In this document: one piece after another, positions 9,966 through 23,501 of the stretch
Position numbering within the stretch: position 1 is the first letter of the stretch
Layout: every line of letters starts with the position of its first letter
Source of the DNA: Ypsolopha sequella
Taxonomy: Eukaryota > Arthropoda > Insecta > Lepidoptera > Ypsolophidae
Reading direction: 5' to 3'
Length of the DNA: 64,000 nucleotides
NCBI GenBank assembly: GCA_934047225.1
Contig: CAKOHE010000025.1
Span: forward strand, 343,001-407,000
Position numbers and translations under genes: made by a program
The notes under the pieces: model-generated
The model's input: only the letters and a program-made list of their open reading frames with translations
Database searches by the model: none
Told to the model about the DNA's origin: nothing

Positions 9966-11140
9966 AAAAAGGCCGGTTTTTCAAACCGCTCTTAAAGGTG
10001 GTAACAGAGGAGGCCTTTTCATACAAACTTTCTAAGTAATATTTAAGAAGACGCAACAAATTCATGAATTTAATTGAGAATATAAACAATGTACATTTAA
10101 CATATTTTTCGCAAATTGTATAATTATTGCTTAGATACTCGAATATCAGGTTTTCAAAAATGAAGTCATTTCGTCTGATTTGCGTCGGTGTGCGGCTCAC
10201 GAACACGGCACTTACAAACACAAACACAGCAGTCTTGTGTAAACATAAGTGCATTCTGAAATCTAAAGCAACATGATTCCATTTTTGAATGTAATTTTTA
10301 TTCAAACTTAAATAAGACAATAAGTTGTAATGAGATAATAATTATTGACCAATACCTAAATAAAGCAAAATGAATGTTTTTCATTCATTTTTTATTAGAT
10401 TTTATTCATATACTAGTATTAATTCCCGAAAATTATTAAATTTTTGAACGATTCTTCATCGTAAGCCGTCTGTCAAACATTGGTAGATTGGTAGATTGGT
10501 AGATTGGTAGATTGGTAGATTGGTAGATTGGTAGATTGGTAGATTGGTAGATTGGTAGATTGGTAGATTGGTAGATTGGTAGATTGGTAGATTGGTAGAT
10601 TGGTAGATTGGTAGATTGGTAGATTGGTAGATTGGTAGATTGGTAGATTGGTAGATTGGTAGATTGGTAGATTGGTAGATTGGTAGATTGGTAGATTGGT
10701 AGATTGGTAGATTGGTAGATTGGTAGATTGGTAGATTGGTAGATTGGTAGACTGGTAGATTGGTAGATTGGTAGATTGGTAGATTGGTAGATTGATAGGT
10801 AGGTAGGTAGGTAGGTAGGTAGGTAGGTAGGTAGGTAGGTAGGTAGGAAGGTAGGTTGGTAGGTAGGTAGGTAGATTGGTAGATTGGTAGATTGGTAGAT
10901 TGGTAGATTGGTAGATTGGTAGATTGGTAGATTGGTAGATTGGTAGATTAGTAGATTGGTAGACTGGTAGATTGGTAGATTGGTAGATTGGTAGATTGGT
11001 AGATTGGTAGATTGGTAGATTGGTAGTTTGGTAGATTGGTAGATTGGTAGATTGGTAGATTGGTAGATTGGTAGATTGGTAGATTGGTAGATTGGTAGAT
11101 TGGTAGATTGGTAGATTGGTAGGTAGGTAGGTAGGTAGGT
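9966..11140 (+). repeat. monomer 6: type b core
   Basis: Core 9966-10481 has cgcaaca, taagtgc, catttttga, tttattc and ctagtatt. Tract 10482-11140 (659 bp) has gactgg, a long GGTA island with GGAAGGTA near 10797-10870, then gactgg and gtttgg. It looks like a b-type head joined to the tail of the tract before core 4. Confidence 0.96.
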
Positions 11141-12007
11141 AAAAAGGCCGGTTTTTCAAACCGCTCTTAAAGGTGGTAACAGAGGAGGCCTTTTCATACA
11201 AACTTTCTAAGTAATATTTAAGAAGACGCAATAAATTCATGAATTTAATTGAGAATATAAACAATGTACATTTAACATATTTTTCGCAAATTGTATAATT
11301 ATTGCTTAGATACTCGAATATCAGGTTTTCAAAAATGAAGTCATTTCGTCTGATTTGCGTCGGTGTGCGGCTCACGAACACGGCACTTACAAACACAAAC
11401 ACAGCAGTCTTGTGTAAACATGAGTGCATTCTGAAATCTAAAGCAACATGATTCCATCTTTGAATGTAATTTTTAATCAAACTTAAATAAGACAATAAGT
11501 TGTAATGAGATAATAATTATTGACCAATACCTAAATAAAGCAAAATGAATGTTTTTCATTCATTTTTTATTAGATTTTATTCATATACTTGTATTAATTC
11601 CCGAAAATTATTAAATTTTTGAACGATTCTTCATCGTAAGCCGTCTGTCAAACATTGGTAGATTGGTAGATTGGTAGATTGGTAGATTGGTAGATTGGTA
11701 GATTGGTAGATTGGTAGATTGGTAGATTGGTAGATTGGTAGATTGGTAGATTGGTAGATTGGTAGATTGGTAGATTGGTAGAGTGGTAGAGTGGTAGATT
11801 GGTAGATTGGTATATTGGTAGATTGGTAGATTGGTAGATTGGTAGATTGGTAGATTGGTAGATTGGTAGATTGGTAGATTGGTAGATTGGTAGATTGGTA
11901 GATTGGTAGATTGGTAGATTGGTAGATTGGTAGATTGGTAGATTGGTAGATTGGTAGATTGGTAGATTGGTAGATTGGTAGATTGGTAGGTAGGTAGGTA
12001 GGTAGGT
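11141..12007 (+). repeat. monomer 7: type e, copy of monomer 4
   Basis: Core 11141-11656 matches the reference. Tract 11657-12007 has the same length (351 bp) and the same gagtgg pair and tatattgg as monomer 4. Confidence 0.97.
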
Positions 12008-13470
12008 AAAAAGGCCGGTTTTTCAAACCGCTTTTAAAGGTGGTAACAGAGGAGGCCTTTTCATACAAACTTTCTAAGTAATATTTAAGAAGACGCAATA
12101 AATTCATGAATTTAATTGAGAATATAAACAATGTACATTTAACATATTTTTCGCAAATTGTATAATTATTGCTTAGATACTCGAATATCAGGTTTTCAAA
12201 AATGAAGTCATTTCGTCTGATTTGCGTCGGTGTGCGGCTCACGAACACGGCACTTACAAAAACAAACATAGCGGTCTTGTGTAAACATGAGTGCATTCTG
12301 AAATCTAAAGCAACATGATTCCATCTTTGAATGTAATTTTTAATCAAACTTAAATAAGACAATAAGTTGTAATGAGATAATAATTATTGACCAATACCTA
12401 AATAAAGCAAAATGAATGTTTTTCATTCATTTTTTATTAGATTTTATTCATATACTTGTATTAATTCCCGAAAATTATTAAATTTTTGAACGATTCTTCA
12501 TCGTAAGCCGTCTGTCAAACATTGGTAGATAGGTAGATTGGTAGATTGGTAGATTGGTAGATTGGTAGATTAGATTGGTAGATTGGTAGATTGGTAGATT
12601 GGTAGATTGGTAGATTGGTAGATTAGTAGATTGGTAGATTGGTAGATTGGTAGATTGGTAGATTGGTAGATTGGTAGATTGGTAGATTGGTAGATTGGTA
12701 GATTGGTAGATTAGTAGATTGGTAGATTGGTAGATTGGTAGATTGTTAGATTGGTAGATTGGTAGATTGGTAGGTAGGTAGGTAGGTAGGTAGGTAGGTA
12801 GGTAGGTAGGTAGGTAGGTAGGTTGGTAGGTAGGTAGGTAGATTGTTAGATTGGTAGATTGGTAGATTGGTAGATTGGTAGATTGGTAGATTGGTAGATT
12901 GGTAGATTGGTAGAGTGGTAGATTGGTAGATTGGTAGATTGGTAGATTGGTAGATTGGTAGATTGGTAGATTGGTAGATTGGTAGATTGGTAGTTTGGTA
13001 GATTGGTAGATTGGTAGATTGGTAGATTGGTAGATTGGTAGATTGGTAGATTGGTAGATTGGTAGATTGGTAGATTGGTAGACTAGATTGGTAGATTGGT
13101 AGATTGGTAGATTAGATTGGTAGATTGGTAGATTGGTAGATTAGATTGGTAGATTGGTAGATTGGTAGATTAGTAGATTGGTAGATTGGTAGATTGGTAG
13201 ATTGGTAGATTGGTAGATTGGTAGATTGGTAGATTGGTAGATTAGTAGATTGGTAGATTGGTAGATTGGTAGATTGGTAGATTGGTAGATTGGTAGATTG
13301 GTAGATTGGTAGATTGGTAGATTGGTAGATTGGTAGATTGGTAGGTAGGTAGGTAGGTAGGTAGGTAGGTAGGTAGGTAGGTAGGTTGGTAGGTAGGTAG
13401 GTAGATTGGTAGATTGGTAGATTGGTAGATTGGTAGATTGGTAGATTGGTAGATTGGTAGGTAGGTAGGT
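12008..13470 (+). repeat. monomer 8: type a, copy of monomer 5
   Basis: Core 12008-12523 has all type a markers (gctttta, gcggtc). Tract 12524-13470 is again 947 bp with the same marker order as monomer 5. Confidence 0.97.
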
Positions 13471-14473
13471 AAAAAGGCCGGTTTTTCAAACCGCTCTTAA
13501 AGGTGGTAACAGAGGAGGCCTTTTCATACAAACTTTCTAAGTAATATTTAAGAAGACGCAACAAATTCATGAATTTAATTGAGAATATAAACAATGTACA
13601 TTTAACATATTTTTCGCAAATTGTATAATTATTGCTTAGATACTCGAATATCAGGTTTTCAAAAATGAAGTCATTTCGTCTGATTTGCGTCGGTGTGCGG
13701 CTCACGAACACGGCACTTACAAACACAAACACAGCAGTCTTGTGTAAACATAAGTGCATTCTGAAATCTAAAGCAACATGATTCCATTTTTGAATGTAAT
13801 TTTTATTCAAACTTAAATAAGACAATAAGTTGTAATGAGATAATAATTATTGACCAATACCTAAATAAAGCAAAATGAATGTTTTTCATTCATTTTTTAT
13901 TAGATTTTATTCATATACTAGTATTAATTCCCGAAAATTATTAAATTTTTGAACGATTCTTCATCGTAAGCCGTCTGTCAAACATTGGTAGATTGGTAGA
14001 TTGGTAGATTGGTAGATTGGTAGATTGGTAGATTGGTAGATTGGTAGATTGGTAGATTGGTAGATTGGTAGATTGGTAGATTGGTAGATTGGTAGATTGG
14101 TAGATTGGTAGATTGGTAGATTGGTAGATTGGTAGATTGGTAGATTGGTAGATTGGTAGATTGGTAGATTGGTAGATTGGTAGATTGGTAGATTGGTAGA
14201 TTGGTAGATTGGTAGATTGGTAGATTGGTAGATTGGTAGATTGGTAGATTGGTAGACTGGTAGATTGGTAGATTGGTAGATTGGTAGATTGGTAGATTGG
14301 TAGATTGGTAGATTGGTAGATTGGTAGATTGGTAGGTAGGTAGGTAGGTAGGTAGGTAGGTAGGTAGGTAGGTTGGTAGGTAGGTAGGTAGATTGGTAGA
14401 TTGGTAGATTGGTAGATTGGTAGATTGGTAGATTGGTAGATTGGTAGATTGGTAGGTAGGTAGGTAGGTAGGT
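13471..14473 (+). repeat. monomer 9: type b
   Basis: Core 13471-13986 carries the monomer 6 variants. Tract 13987-14473 (487 bp) has one gactgg and one GGTA island near 14333, unlike the 659-bp tract of monomer 6. Confidence 0.97.
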
Positions 14474-15880
14474 AAAAAGGCCGGTTTTTCAAACCGCTCT
14501 TAAAGGTGGTAACAGAGGAGGCCTTTTCATACAAACTTTCTAAGTAATATTTAAGAAGACGCAATAAATTCATGAATTTAATTGAGAATATAAACAATGT
14601 ACATTTAACATATTTTTCGCAAATTGTATAATTATTGCTTAGATACTCGAATATCAGGTTTTCAAAAATGAAGTCATTTCGTCTGATTTGCGTCGGTGTG
14701 CGGCTCACGAACACGGCACTTACAAAAACAAACATAGCAGTCTTGTGTAAACATGAGTGCATTCTGAAATCTAAAGCAACATGATTCCATTTTTGAATGT
14801 AATTTTTAATCAAACTTAAATAAGACAATAAGTTGTAATGAGATAATAATTATTGACCAATACCTAAATAAAGCAAAATGAATGTTTTTCATTCATTTTT
14901 TATTAGATTTTATTCATATACTTGTATTAATTCCCGAAAATTATTAAATTTTTGAACGATTCTTCATCGTAAGCCGTCTGTCAAACATTGGTAGATAGGT
15001 AGATTGGTAGATTGGTAGATTGGTAGATTAGATTGGTAGATTGGTAGATTGGTAGATTGGTAGATTGGTAGATTAGTAGATTGGTAGATTGGTAGATTGG
15101 TAGATTGGTAGATTGGTAGATTGGTAGATTGGTAGATTAGTAGATTGGTAGATTGGTAGATTGGTAGATTGTTAGATTGGTAGATTGGTAGATTGGTAGG
15201 TAGGTAGGTAGGTAGGTAGGTAGGTAGGTAGGTAGGTAGGTAGGTTGGTAGGTAGGTAGGTAGATTGGTAGATTGGTAGATTGGTAGATTGGTAGATTGG
15301 TAGATTGGTAGATTGGTAGATTGGTAGATTGGTAGAGTGGTAGATTGGTAGATTGGTAGATTGGTAGATTGGTAGATTGGTAGATTGGTAGATTGGTAGA
15401 TTGGTAGATTGGTAGTTTGGTAGATTGGTAGATTGGTAGATTGGTAGATTGGTAGATTGGTAGATTGGTAGATTGGTAGATTGGTAGATTGGTAGACTAG
15501 ATTGGTAGATTGGTAGATTGGTAGATTAGATTGGTAGATTGGTAGATTGGTAGATTAGATTGGTAGATTGGTAGATTGGTAGATTAGTAGATTGGTAGAT
15601 TGGTAGATTGGTAGATTGGTAGATTGGTAGATTGGTAGATTGGTAGATTGGTAGATTAGTAGATTGGTAGATTGGTAGATTGGTAGATTGGTAGATTGGT
15701 AGATTGGTAGATTGGTAGATTGGTAGATTGGTAGATTGGTAGATTGGTAGATTGGTAGGTAGGTAGGTAGGTAGGTAGGTAGGTAGGTAGGTAGGTAGGT
15801 AGGTTGGTAGGTAGGTAGGTAGATTGGTAGATTGGTAGATTGGTAGATTGGTAGATTGGTAGATTGGTAGGTAGGTAGGT
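14474..15880 (+). repeat. monomer 10: type c
   Basis: Core 14474-14989 has aaaaacaaacatagc with gcagtc and catttttga. Tract 14990-15880 (891 bp) resembles the type a tract: gatagg head, attgttag, island, gagtgg, gtttgg and gactagatt. Confidence 0.97.
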
Positions 15881-16891
15881 AAAAAGGCCGGTTTTTCAAA
15901 CCGCTCTTAAAGGTGGTAACAGAGGAGGCCTTTTCATACAAACTTTCTACGTAATATTTAAGAAGACGCAATAAATTCATGAATTTAATTGAGAATATAA
16001 ACAATGTACATTTAACATATTTTTCGCAAATTGTATAATTATTGCTTGGATACTCGAATATCAGGTTTTCAAAAATGAAGTCATTTCGTCTGATTTGCGT
16101 CGGTGTGCGGCTCACGAACACGGCACTTACAAACACAAACACAGCAGTCTTAAGTAAACATGAGTGCATTCTGAAATCTAAAGCAACATGATTCCATTTT
16201 TGAATGTAATTTTTAATCAAACTTAAATAAGACAATAAGTTGTAATGAGATAATAATTATTGACCAATACCTAAATAAAGCAAAATGAATGTTTTTCATT
16301 CATTTTTTATTAGATTTTATTCATATACTTGTATTAATTCCCGAAAATTATTAAATTTTTGAACGATTCTTCATCGTAAGCCGTCTGTCAAACATTGGTA
16401 GATTGGTAGATTGGTAGATTGGTAGATTGGTAGATTGGTAGATTGGTAGATTGGTAGATTGGTAGATTGGTAGATTGGTAGATTGGTAGATTGGTAGATT
16501 GGTAGATTGGTAGATTGGTAGATTGGTAGATTGGTAGAGTGGTAGAGTGGTAGATTGGTAGATTGGTATATTGGTAGATTGGTAGATTGGTAGATTGGTA
16601 GATTGGTAGATTGGTAGATTGGTAGATTGGTAGATTGGTAGATTGGTAGATTGGTAGATTGGTAGATTGGTAGATTGGTAGATTGGTAGATTAGTAGATT
16701 GGTAGACTGGTAGATTGGTAGATTGGTAGATTGGTAGATTGGTAGATTGGTAGATTGGTAGATTGGTAGTTTGGTAGATTGGTAGATTGGTAGATTGGTA
16801 GATTGGTAGATTGGTAGATTGGTAGATTGGTAGATTGGTAGATTGGTAGATTGGTAGATTGGTAGATTGGTAGGTAGGTAGGTAGGTAGGT
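15881..16891 (+). repeat. monomer 11: type d
   Basis: Core 15881-16396 has tctacgt, cttaagtaaac, catttttga and a private gcttggatac. Tract 16397-16891 (495 bp) combines the gagtgg pair and tatattgg with gattagtag, gactgg and gtttgg. Confidence 0.97.
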
Positions 16892-17790
16892 AAAAAGGCC
16901 GGTTTTTCAAACCGCTCTTAAAGGTGGTAACAGAGGAGGCCTTTTCATACAAACTTTCTACGTAATATTTAAGAAGACGCAATAAATTCATGAATTTAAT
17001 TGAGAATATAAACAATGTACATTTAACATATTTTTCGCAAATTGTATAATTATTGCTTAGATACTCGAATATCAGGTTTTCAAAAATGAAGTCATTTCGT
17101 CTGATTTGCGTCGGTGTGCGGCTCACGAACACGGCACTTACAAACACAAACACAGCAGTCTTGTGTAAACATGAGTGCATTCTGAAATCTAAAGCAACAT
17201 GATTCCATCTTTGAATGTAATTTTTAATCAAACTTAAATAAGACAATAAGTTGTAATGAGATAATAATTATTGACCAATACCTAAATAAAGCAAAATGAA
17301 TGTTTTTCATTCATTTTTTATTAGATTTTATTCATATACTTGTATTAATTCCCGAAAATTATTAAATTTTTGAACGATTCTTCATCGTAAGCCGTCTGTC
17401 AAACATTGGTAGATTGGTAGATTGGTAGATTGGTAGATTGGTAGATTGGTAGATTGGTAGATTGGTAGATTGGTAGATTGGTAGATTGGTAGATTGGTAG
17501 ATTGGTAGATTGGTAGATTGGTAGATTGGTAGATTGGTAGATTGGTAGATTGGTAGATTGGTAGATTGGTAGAGTGGTAGAGTGGTAGATTGGTAGATTG
17601 GTATATTGGTAGATTGGTAGATTGGTAGATTGGTAGATTGGTAGATTGGTAGATTGGTAGATTGGTAGATTGGTAGATTGGTAGATTGGTAGATTGGTAG
17701 ATTGGTAGATTGGTAGATTGGTAGATTGGTAGATTGGTAGATTGGTAGATTGGTAGATTGGTAGATTGGTAGGTAGGTAGGTAGGTAGGT
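16892..17790 (+). repeat. monomer 12: type e
   Basis: Core 16892-17407 is reference-like except for tctacgt. Tract 17408-17790 (383 bp) has the gagtgg pair and tatattgg. Confidence 0.97.
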
Positions 17791-19193
17791 AAAAAGGCCG
17801 GTTTTTCAAACCGCTTTTAAAGGTGGTAACAGAGGAGGCCTTTTCATACAAACTTTCTAAGTAATATTTAAGAAGACGCAATAAATTCATGAATTTAATT
17901 GAGAATATAAACAATGTACATTTAACATATTTTTCGCAAATTGTATAATTATTGCTTAGATACTCGAATATCAGGTTTTCAAAAATGAAGTCATTTCGTC
18001 TGATTTGCGTCGGTGTGCGGCTCACGAACACGGCACTTACAAAAACAAACATAGCGGTCTTGTGTAAACATGAGTGCATTCTGAAATCTAAAGCAACATG
18101 ATTCCATCTTTGAATGTAATTTTTAATCAAACTTAAATAAGACAATAAGTTGTAATGAGATAATAATTATTGACCAATACCTAAATAAAGCAAAATGAAT
18201 GTTTTTCATTCATTTTTTATTAGATTTTATTCATATACTTGTATTAATTCCCGAAAATTATTAAATTTTTGAACGATTCTTCATCGTAAGCCGTCTGTCA
18301 AACATTGGTAGATAGGTAGATTGGTAGATTGGTAGATTGGTAGATTGGTAGATTGGTAGATTAGATTGGTAGATTGGTAGATTGGTAGATTGGTAGATTG
18401 GTAGATTGGTAGATTAGTAGATTGGTAGATTGGTAGATTGGTAGATTGGTAGATTGGTAGATTGGTAGATTGGTAGATTGGTAGATTAGTAGATTGGTAG
18501 ATTGGTAGATTGGTAGATTGTTAGATTGGTAGATTGGTAGATTGGTAGGTAGGTAGGTAGGTAGGTAGGTAGGTAGGTAGGTAGGTAGGTTGGTAGGTAG
18601 GTAGGTAGATTGGTAGATTGGTAGATTGGTAGATTGGTAGATTGGTAGATTGGTAGATTGGTAGATTGGTAGATTGGTAGAGTGGTAGATTGGTAGATTG
18701 GTAGATTGGTAGATTGGTAGATTGGTAGATTGGTAGATTGGTAGATTGGTAGATTGGTAGTTTGGTAGATTGGTAGATTGGTAGATTGGTAGATTGGTAG
18801 ATTGGTAGATTGGTAGATTGGTAGATTGGTAGATTGGTAGACTAGATTGGTAGATTGGTAGATTGGTAGATTAGATTGGTAGATTGGTAGATTGGTAGAT
18901 TAGATTGGTAGATTGGTAGATTGGTAGATTAGTAGATTGGTAGATTGGTAGATTGGTAGATTGGTAGATTGGTAGATTGGTAGATTGGTAGATTGGTAGA
19001 TTAGTAGATTGGTAGATTGGTAGATTGGTAGATTGGTAGATTGGTAGATTGGTAGATTGGTAGATTGGTAGATTGGTAGATTGGTAGATTGGTAGATTGG
19101 TAGGTAGGTTGGTAGATAGGTAGGTAGATTGGTAGATTGGTAGATTGGTAGATTGGTAGATTGGTAGATTGGTAGATTGGTAGGTAGGTAGGT
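17791..19193 (+). repeat. monomer 13: type a
   Basis: Core 17791-18306 has gctttta and gcggtc. Tract 18307-19193 (887 bp) has the type a marker order, but its second island near 19099 is shortened and contains ggtagatagg. Confidence 0.97.
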
Positions 19194-20188
19194 AAAAAGG
19201 CCGGTTTTTCAAACCGCTCTTAAAGGTGGTAACAGAGGAGGCCTTTTCATACAAACTTTCTAAGTAATATTTAAGAAGACGCAACAAATTCATGAATTTA
19301 ATTGAGAATATAAACAATGTACATTTAACATATTTTTCGCAAATTGTATAATTATTGCTTAGATACTCGAATATCAGGTTTTCAAAAATGAAGTCATTTC
19401 GTCTGATTTGCGTCGGTGTGCGGCTCACGAACACGGCACTTACAAACACAAACACAGCAGTCTTGTGTAAACATAAGTGCATTCTGAAATCTAAAGCAAC
19501 ATGATTCCATTTTTGAATGTAATTTTTATTCAAACTTAAATAAGACAATAAGTTGTAATGAGATAATAATTATTGACCAATACCTAAATAAAGCAAAATG
19601 AATGTTTTTCATTCATTTTTTATTAGATTTTATTCATATACTAGTATTAATTCCCGAAAATTATTAAATTTTTGAACGATTCTTCATCGTAAGCCGTCTG
19701 TCAAACATTGGTAGATTGGTAGATTGGTAGATTGGTAGATTGGTAGATTGGTAGATTGGTAGATTGGTAGATTGGTAGATTGGTAGATTGGTAGATTGGT
19801 AGATTGGTAGATTGGTAGATTGGTAGATTGGTAGATTGGTAGATTGGTAGATTGGTAGATTGGTAGATTGGTAGATTGGTAGATTGGTAGATTGGTAGAT
19901 TGGTAGATTGGTAGATTGGTAGATTGGTAGATTGGTAGATTGGTAGATTGGTAGATTGGTAGATTGGTAGACTGGTAGATTGGTAGATTGGTAGATTGGT
20001 AGATTGGTAGATTGGTAGATTGGTAGATTGGTAGATTGGTAGATTGGTAGGTAGGTAGGTAGGTAGGTAGGTAGGTAGGTAGGTAGGTTGGTAGGTAGGT
20101 AGGTAGATTGGTAGATTGGTAGATTGGTAGATTGGTAGATTGGTAGATTGGTAGATTGGTAGATTGGTAGGTAGGTAGGTAGGTAGGT
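19194..20188 (+). repeat. monomer 14: type b
   Basis: Core 19194-19709 has cgcaaca, taagtgc, tttattc and ctagtatt. Tract 19710-20188 (479 bp) has gactgg and a single internal island near 20049. Confidence 0.97.
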
Positions 20189-21591
20189 AAAAAGGCCGGT
20201 TTTTCAAACCGCTCTTAAAGGTGGTAACAGAGGAGGCCTTTTCATACAAACTTTCTAAGTAATATTTAAGAAGACGCAATAAATTCATGAATTTAATTGA
20301 GAATATAAACAATGTACATTTAACATATTTTTCGCAAATTGTATAATTATTGCTTAGATACTCGAATATCAGGTTTTCAAAAATGAAGTCATTTCGTCTG
20401 ATTTGCGTCGGTGTGCGGCTCACGAACACGGCACTTACAAAAACAAACATAGCAGTCTTGTGTAAACATGAGTGCATTCTGAAATCTAAAGCAACATGAT
20501 TCCATTTTTGAATGTAATTTTTAATCAAACTTAAATAAGACAATAAGTTGTAATGAGATAATAATTATTGACCAATACCTAAATAAAGCAAAATGAATGT
20601 TTTTCATTCATTTTTTATTAGATTTTATTCATATACTTGTATTAATTCCCGAAAATTATTAAATTTTTGAACGATTCTTCATCGTAAGCCGTCTGTCAAA
20701 CATTGGTAGATAGGTAGATTGGTAGATTGGTAGATTGGTAGATTAGATTGGTAGATTGGTAGATTGGTAGATTGGTAGATTGGTAGATTAGTAGATTGGT
20801 AGATTGGTAGATTGGTAGATTGGTAGATTGGTAGATTGGTAGATTGGTAGATTAGTAGATTGGTAGATTGGTAGATTGGTAGATTGTTAGATTGGTAGAT
20901 TGGTAGATTGGTAGGTAGGTAGGTAGGTAGGTAGGTAGGTAGGTAGGTAGGTAGGTTGGTAGGTAGGTAGGTAGATTGGTAGATTGGTAGATTGGTAGAT
21001 TGGTAGATTGGTAGATTGGTAGATTGGTAGATTGGTAGAGTGGTAGATTGGTAGATTGGTAGATTGGTAGATTGGTAGATTGGTAGATTGGTAGATTGGT
21101 AGATTGGTAGATTGGTAGTTTGGTAGATTGGTAGATTGGTAGATTGGTAGATTGGTAGATTGGTAGATTGGTAGATTGGTAGATTGGTAGATTGGTAGAT
21201 TGGTAGACTAGATTGGTAGATTGGTAGATTGGTAGATTAGATTGGTAGATTGGTAGATTGGTAGATTAGATTGGTAGATTGGTAGATTGGTAGATTAGTA
21301 GATTGGTAGATTGGTAGATTGGTAGATTGGTAGATTGGTAGATTGGTAGATTGGTAGATTGGTAGATTAGTAGATTGGTAGATTGGTAGATTGGTAGATT
21401 GGTAGATTGGTAGATTGGTAGATTGGTAGATTGGTAGATTGGTAGATTGGTAGATTGGTAGATTGGTAGGTAGGTAGGTAGGTAGGTAGGTAGGTAGGTA
21501 GGTAGGTAGGTAGGTTGGTAGGTAGGTAGGTAGATTGGTAGATTGGTAGATTGGTAGATTGGTAGATTGGTAGATTGGTAGGTAGGTAGGT
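20189..21591 (+). repeat. monomer 15: type c
   Basis: Core 20189-20704 carries the monomer 10 variants. Tract 20705-21591 (887 bp) follows the same marker order. Confidence 0.97.
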
Positions 21592-22586
21592 AAAAAGGCC
21601 GGTTTTTCAAACCGCTCTTAAAGGTGGTAACAGAGGAGGCCTTTTCATACAAACTTTCTACGTAATATTTAAGAAGACGCAATAAATTCATGAATTTAAT
21701 TGAGAATATAAACAATGTACATTTAACATATTTTTCGCAAATTGTATAATTATTGCTTAGATACTCGAATATCAGGTTTTCAAAAATGAAGTCATTTCGT
21801 CTGATTTGCGTCGGTGTGCGGCTCACGAACACGGCACTTACAAACACAAACACAGCAGTCTTAAGTAAACATGAGTGCATTCTGAAATCTAAAGCAACAT
21901 GATTCCATTTTTGAATGTAATTTTTAATCAAACTTAAATAAGACAATAAGTTGTAATGAGATAATAATTATTGACCAATACCTAAATAAAGCAAAATGAA
22001 TGTTTTTCATTCATTTTTTATTAGATTTTATTCATATACTTGTATTAATTCCCGAAAATTATTAAATTTTTGAACGATTCTTCATCGTAAGCCGTCTGTC
22101 AAACATTGGTAGATTGGTAGATTGGTAGATTGGTAGATTGGTAGATTGGTAGATTGGTAGATTGGTAGATTGGTAGATTGGTAGATTGGTAGATTGGTAG
22201 ATTGGTAGATTGGTAGATTGGTAGATTGGTAGATTGGTAGATTGGTAGAGTGGTAGAGTGGTAGATTGGTAGATTGGTATATTGGTAGATTGGTAGATTG
22301 GTAGATTGGTAGATTGGTAGATTGGTAGATTGGTAGATTGGTAGATTGGTAGATTGGTAGATTGGTAGATTGGTAGATTGGTAGATTGGTAGATTAGTAG
22401 ATTGGTAGACTGGTAGATTGGTAGATTGGTAGATTGGTAGATTGGTAGATTGGTAGATTGGTAGATTGGTAGTTTGGTAGATTGGTAGATTGGTAGATTG
22501 GTAGATTGGTAGATTGGTAGATTGGTAGATTGGTAGATTGGTAGATTGGTAGATTGGTAGATTGGTAGGTAGGTAGGTAGGTAGGT
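21592..22586 (+). repeat. monomer 16: type d
   Basis: Core 21592-22107 has tctacgt and cttaagtaaac but lacks the gcttggatac change of monomer 11. Tract 22108-22586 (479 bp) has gagtgg pair, tatattgg, gactgg and gtttgg. Confidence 0.97.
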
Positions 22587-23501
22587 AAAAAGGCCGGTTT
22601 TTCAAACCGCTCTTAAAGGTGGTAACAGAGGAGGCCTTTTCATACAAACTTTCTACGTAATATTTAAGAAGACGCAATAAATTCATGAATTTAATTGAGA
22701 ATATAAACAATGTACATTTAACATATTTTTCGCAAATTGTATAATTATTGCTTAGATACTCGAATATCAGGTTTTCAAAAATGAAGTCATTTCGTCTGAT
22801 TTGCGTCGGTGTGCGGCTCACGAACACGGCACTTACAAACACAAACACAGCAGTCTTGTGTAAACATGAGTGCATTCTGAAATCTAAAGCAACATGATTC
22901 CATCTTTGAATGTAATTTTTAATCAAACTTAAATAAGACAATAAGTTGTAATGAGATAATAATTATTGACCAATACCTAAATAAAGCAAAATGAATGTTT
23001 TTCATTCATTTTTTATTAGATTTTATTCATATACTTGTATTAATTCCCGAAAATTATTAAATTTTTGAACGATTCTTCATCGTAAGCCGTCTGTCAAACA
23101 TTGGTAGATTGGTAGATTGGTAGATTGGTAGATTGGTAGATTGGTAGATTGGTAGATTGGTAGATTGGTAGATTGGTAGATTGGTAGATTGGTAGATTGG
23201 TAGATTGGTAGATTGGTAGATTGGTAGATTGGTAGATTGGTAGATTGGTAGATTGGTAGAGTGGTAGAGTGGTAGATTGGTAGATTGGTATATTGGTAGA
23301 TTGGTAGATTGGTAGATTGGTAGATTGGTAGATTGGTAGATTGGTAGATTGGTAGATTGGTAGATTGGTAGATTGGTAGATTGGTAGATTGGTAGATTGG
23401 TAGATTGGTAGATTGGTAGATTGGTAGATTGGTAGATTGGTAGATTGGTAGATTGGTAGATTGGTAGATTGGTAGATTGGTAGGTAGGTAGGTAGGTAGG
23501 T
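22587..23501 (+). repeat. monomer 17: type e
   Basis: Core 22587-23102 has tctacgt, otherwise reference-like. Tract 23103-23501 (399 bp) has the gagtgg pair and tatattgg. Confidence 0.97.

Larger units (their letters stand above)
7636..14473 (+). repeat. trimeric higher-order repeat e-a-b, two copies, 3505 bp
   Basis: Monomers 4-5-6 and 7-8-9 carry the same variants in the same order. Cores start at 7636/11141, 8503/12008 and 9966/13471, always 3505 bp apart. The first two tracts have identical lengths (351 and 947 bp) in both copies. The third tract differs (659 and 487 bp), which marks where the second copy joins the pentamer region. The offset also holds for the 3' half of the tract before core 4 and that before core 7, so the duplicated segment starts inside a tract. 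Confidence 0.92.
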
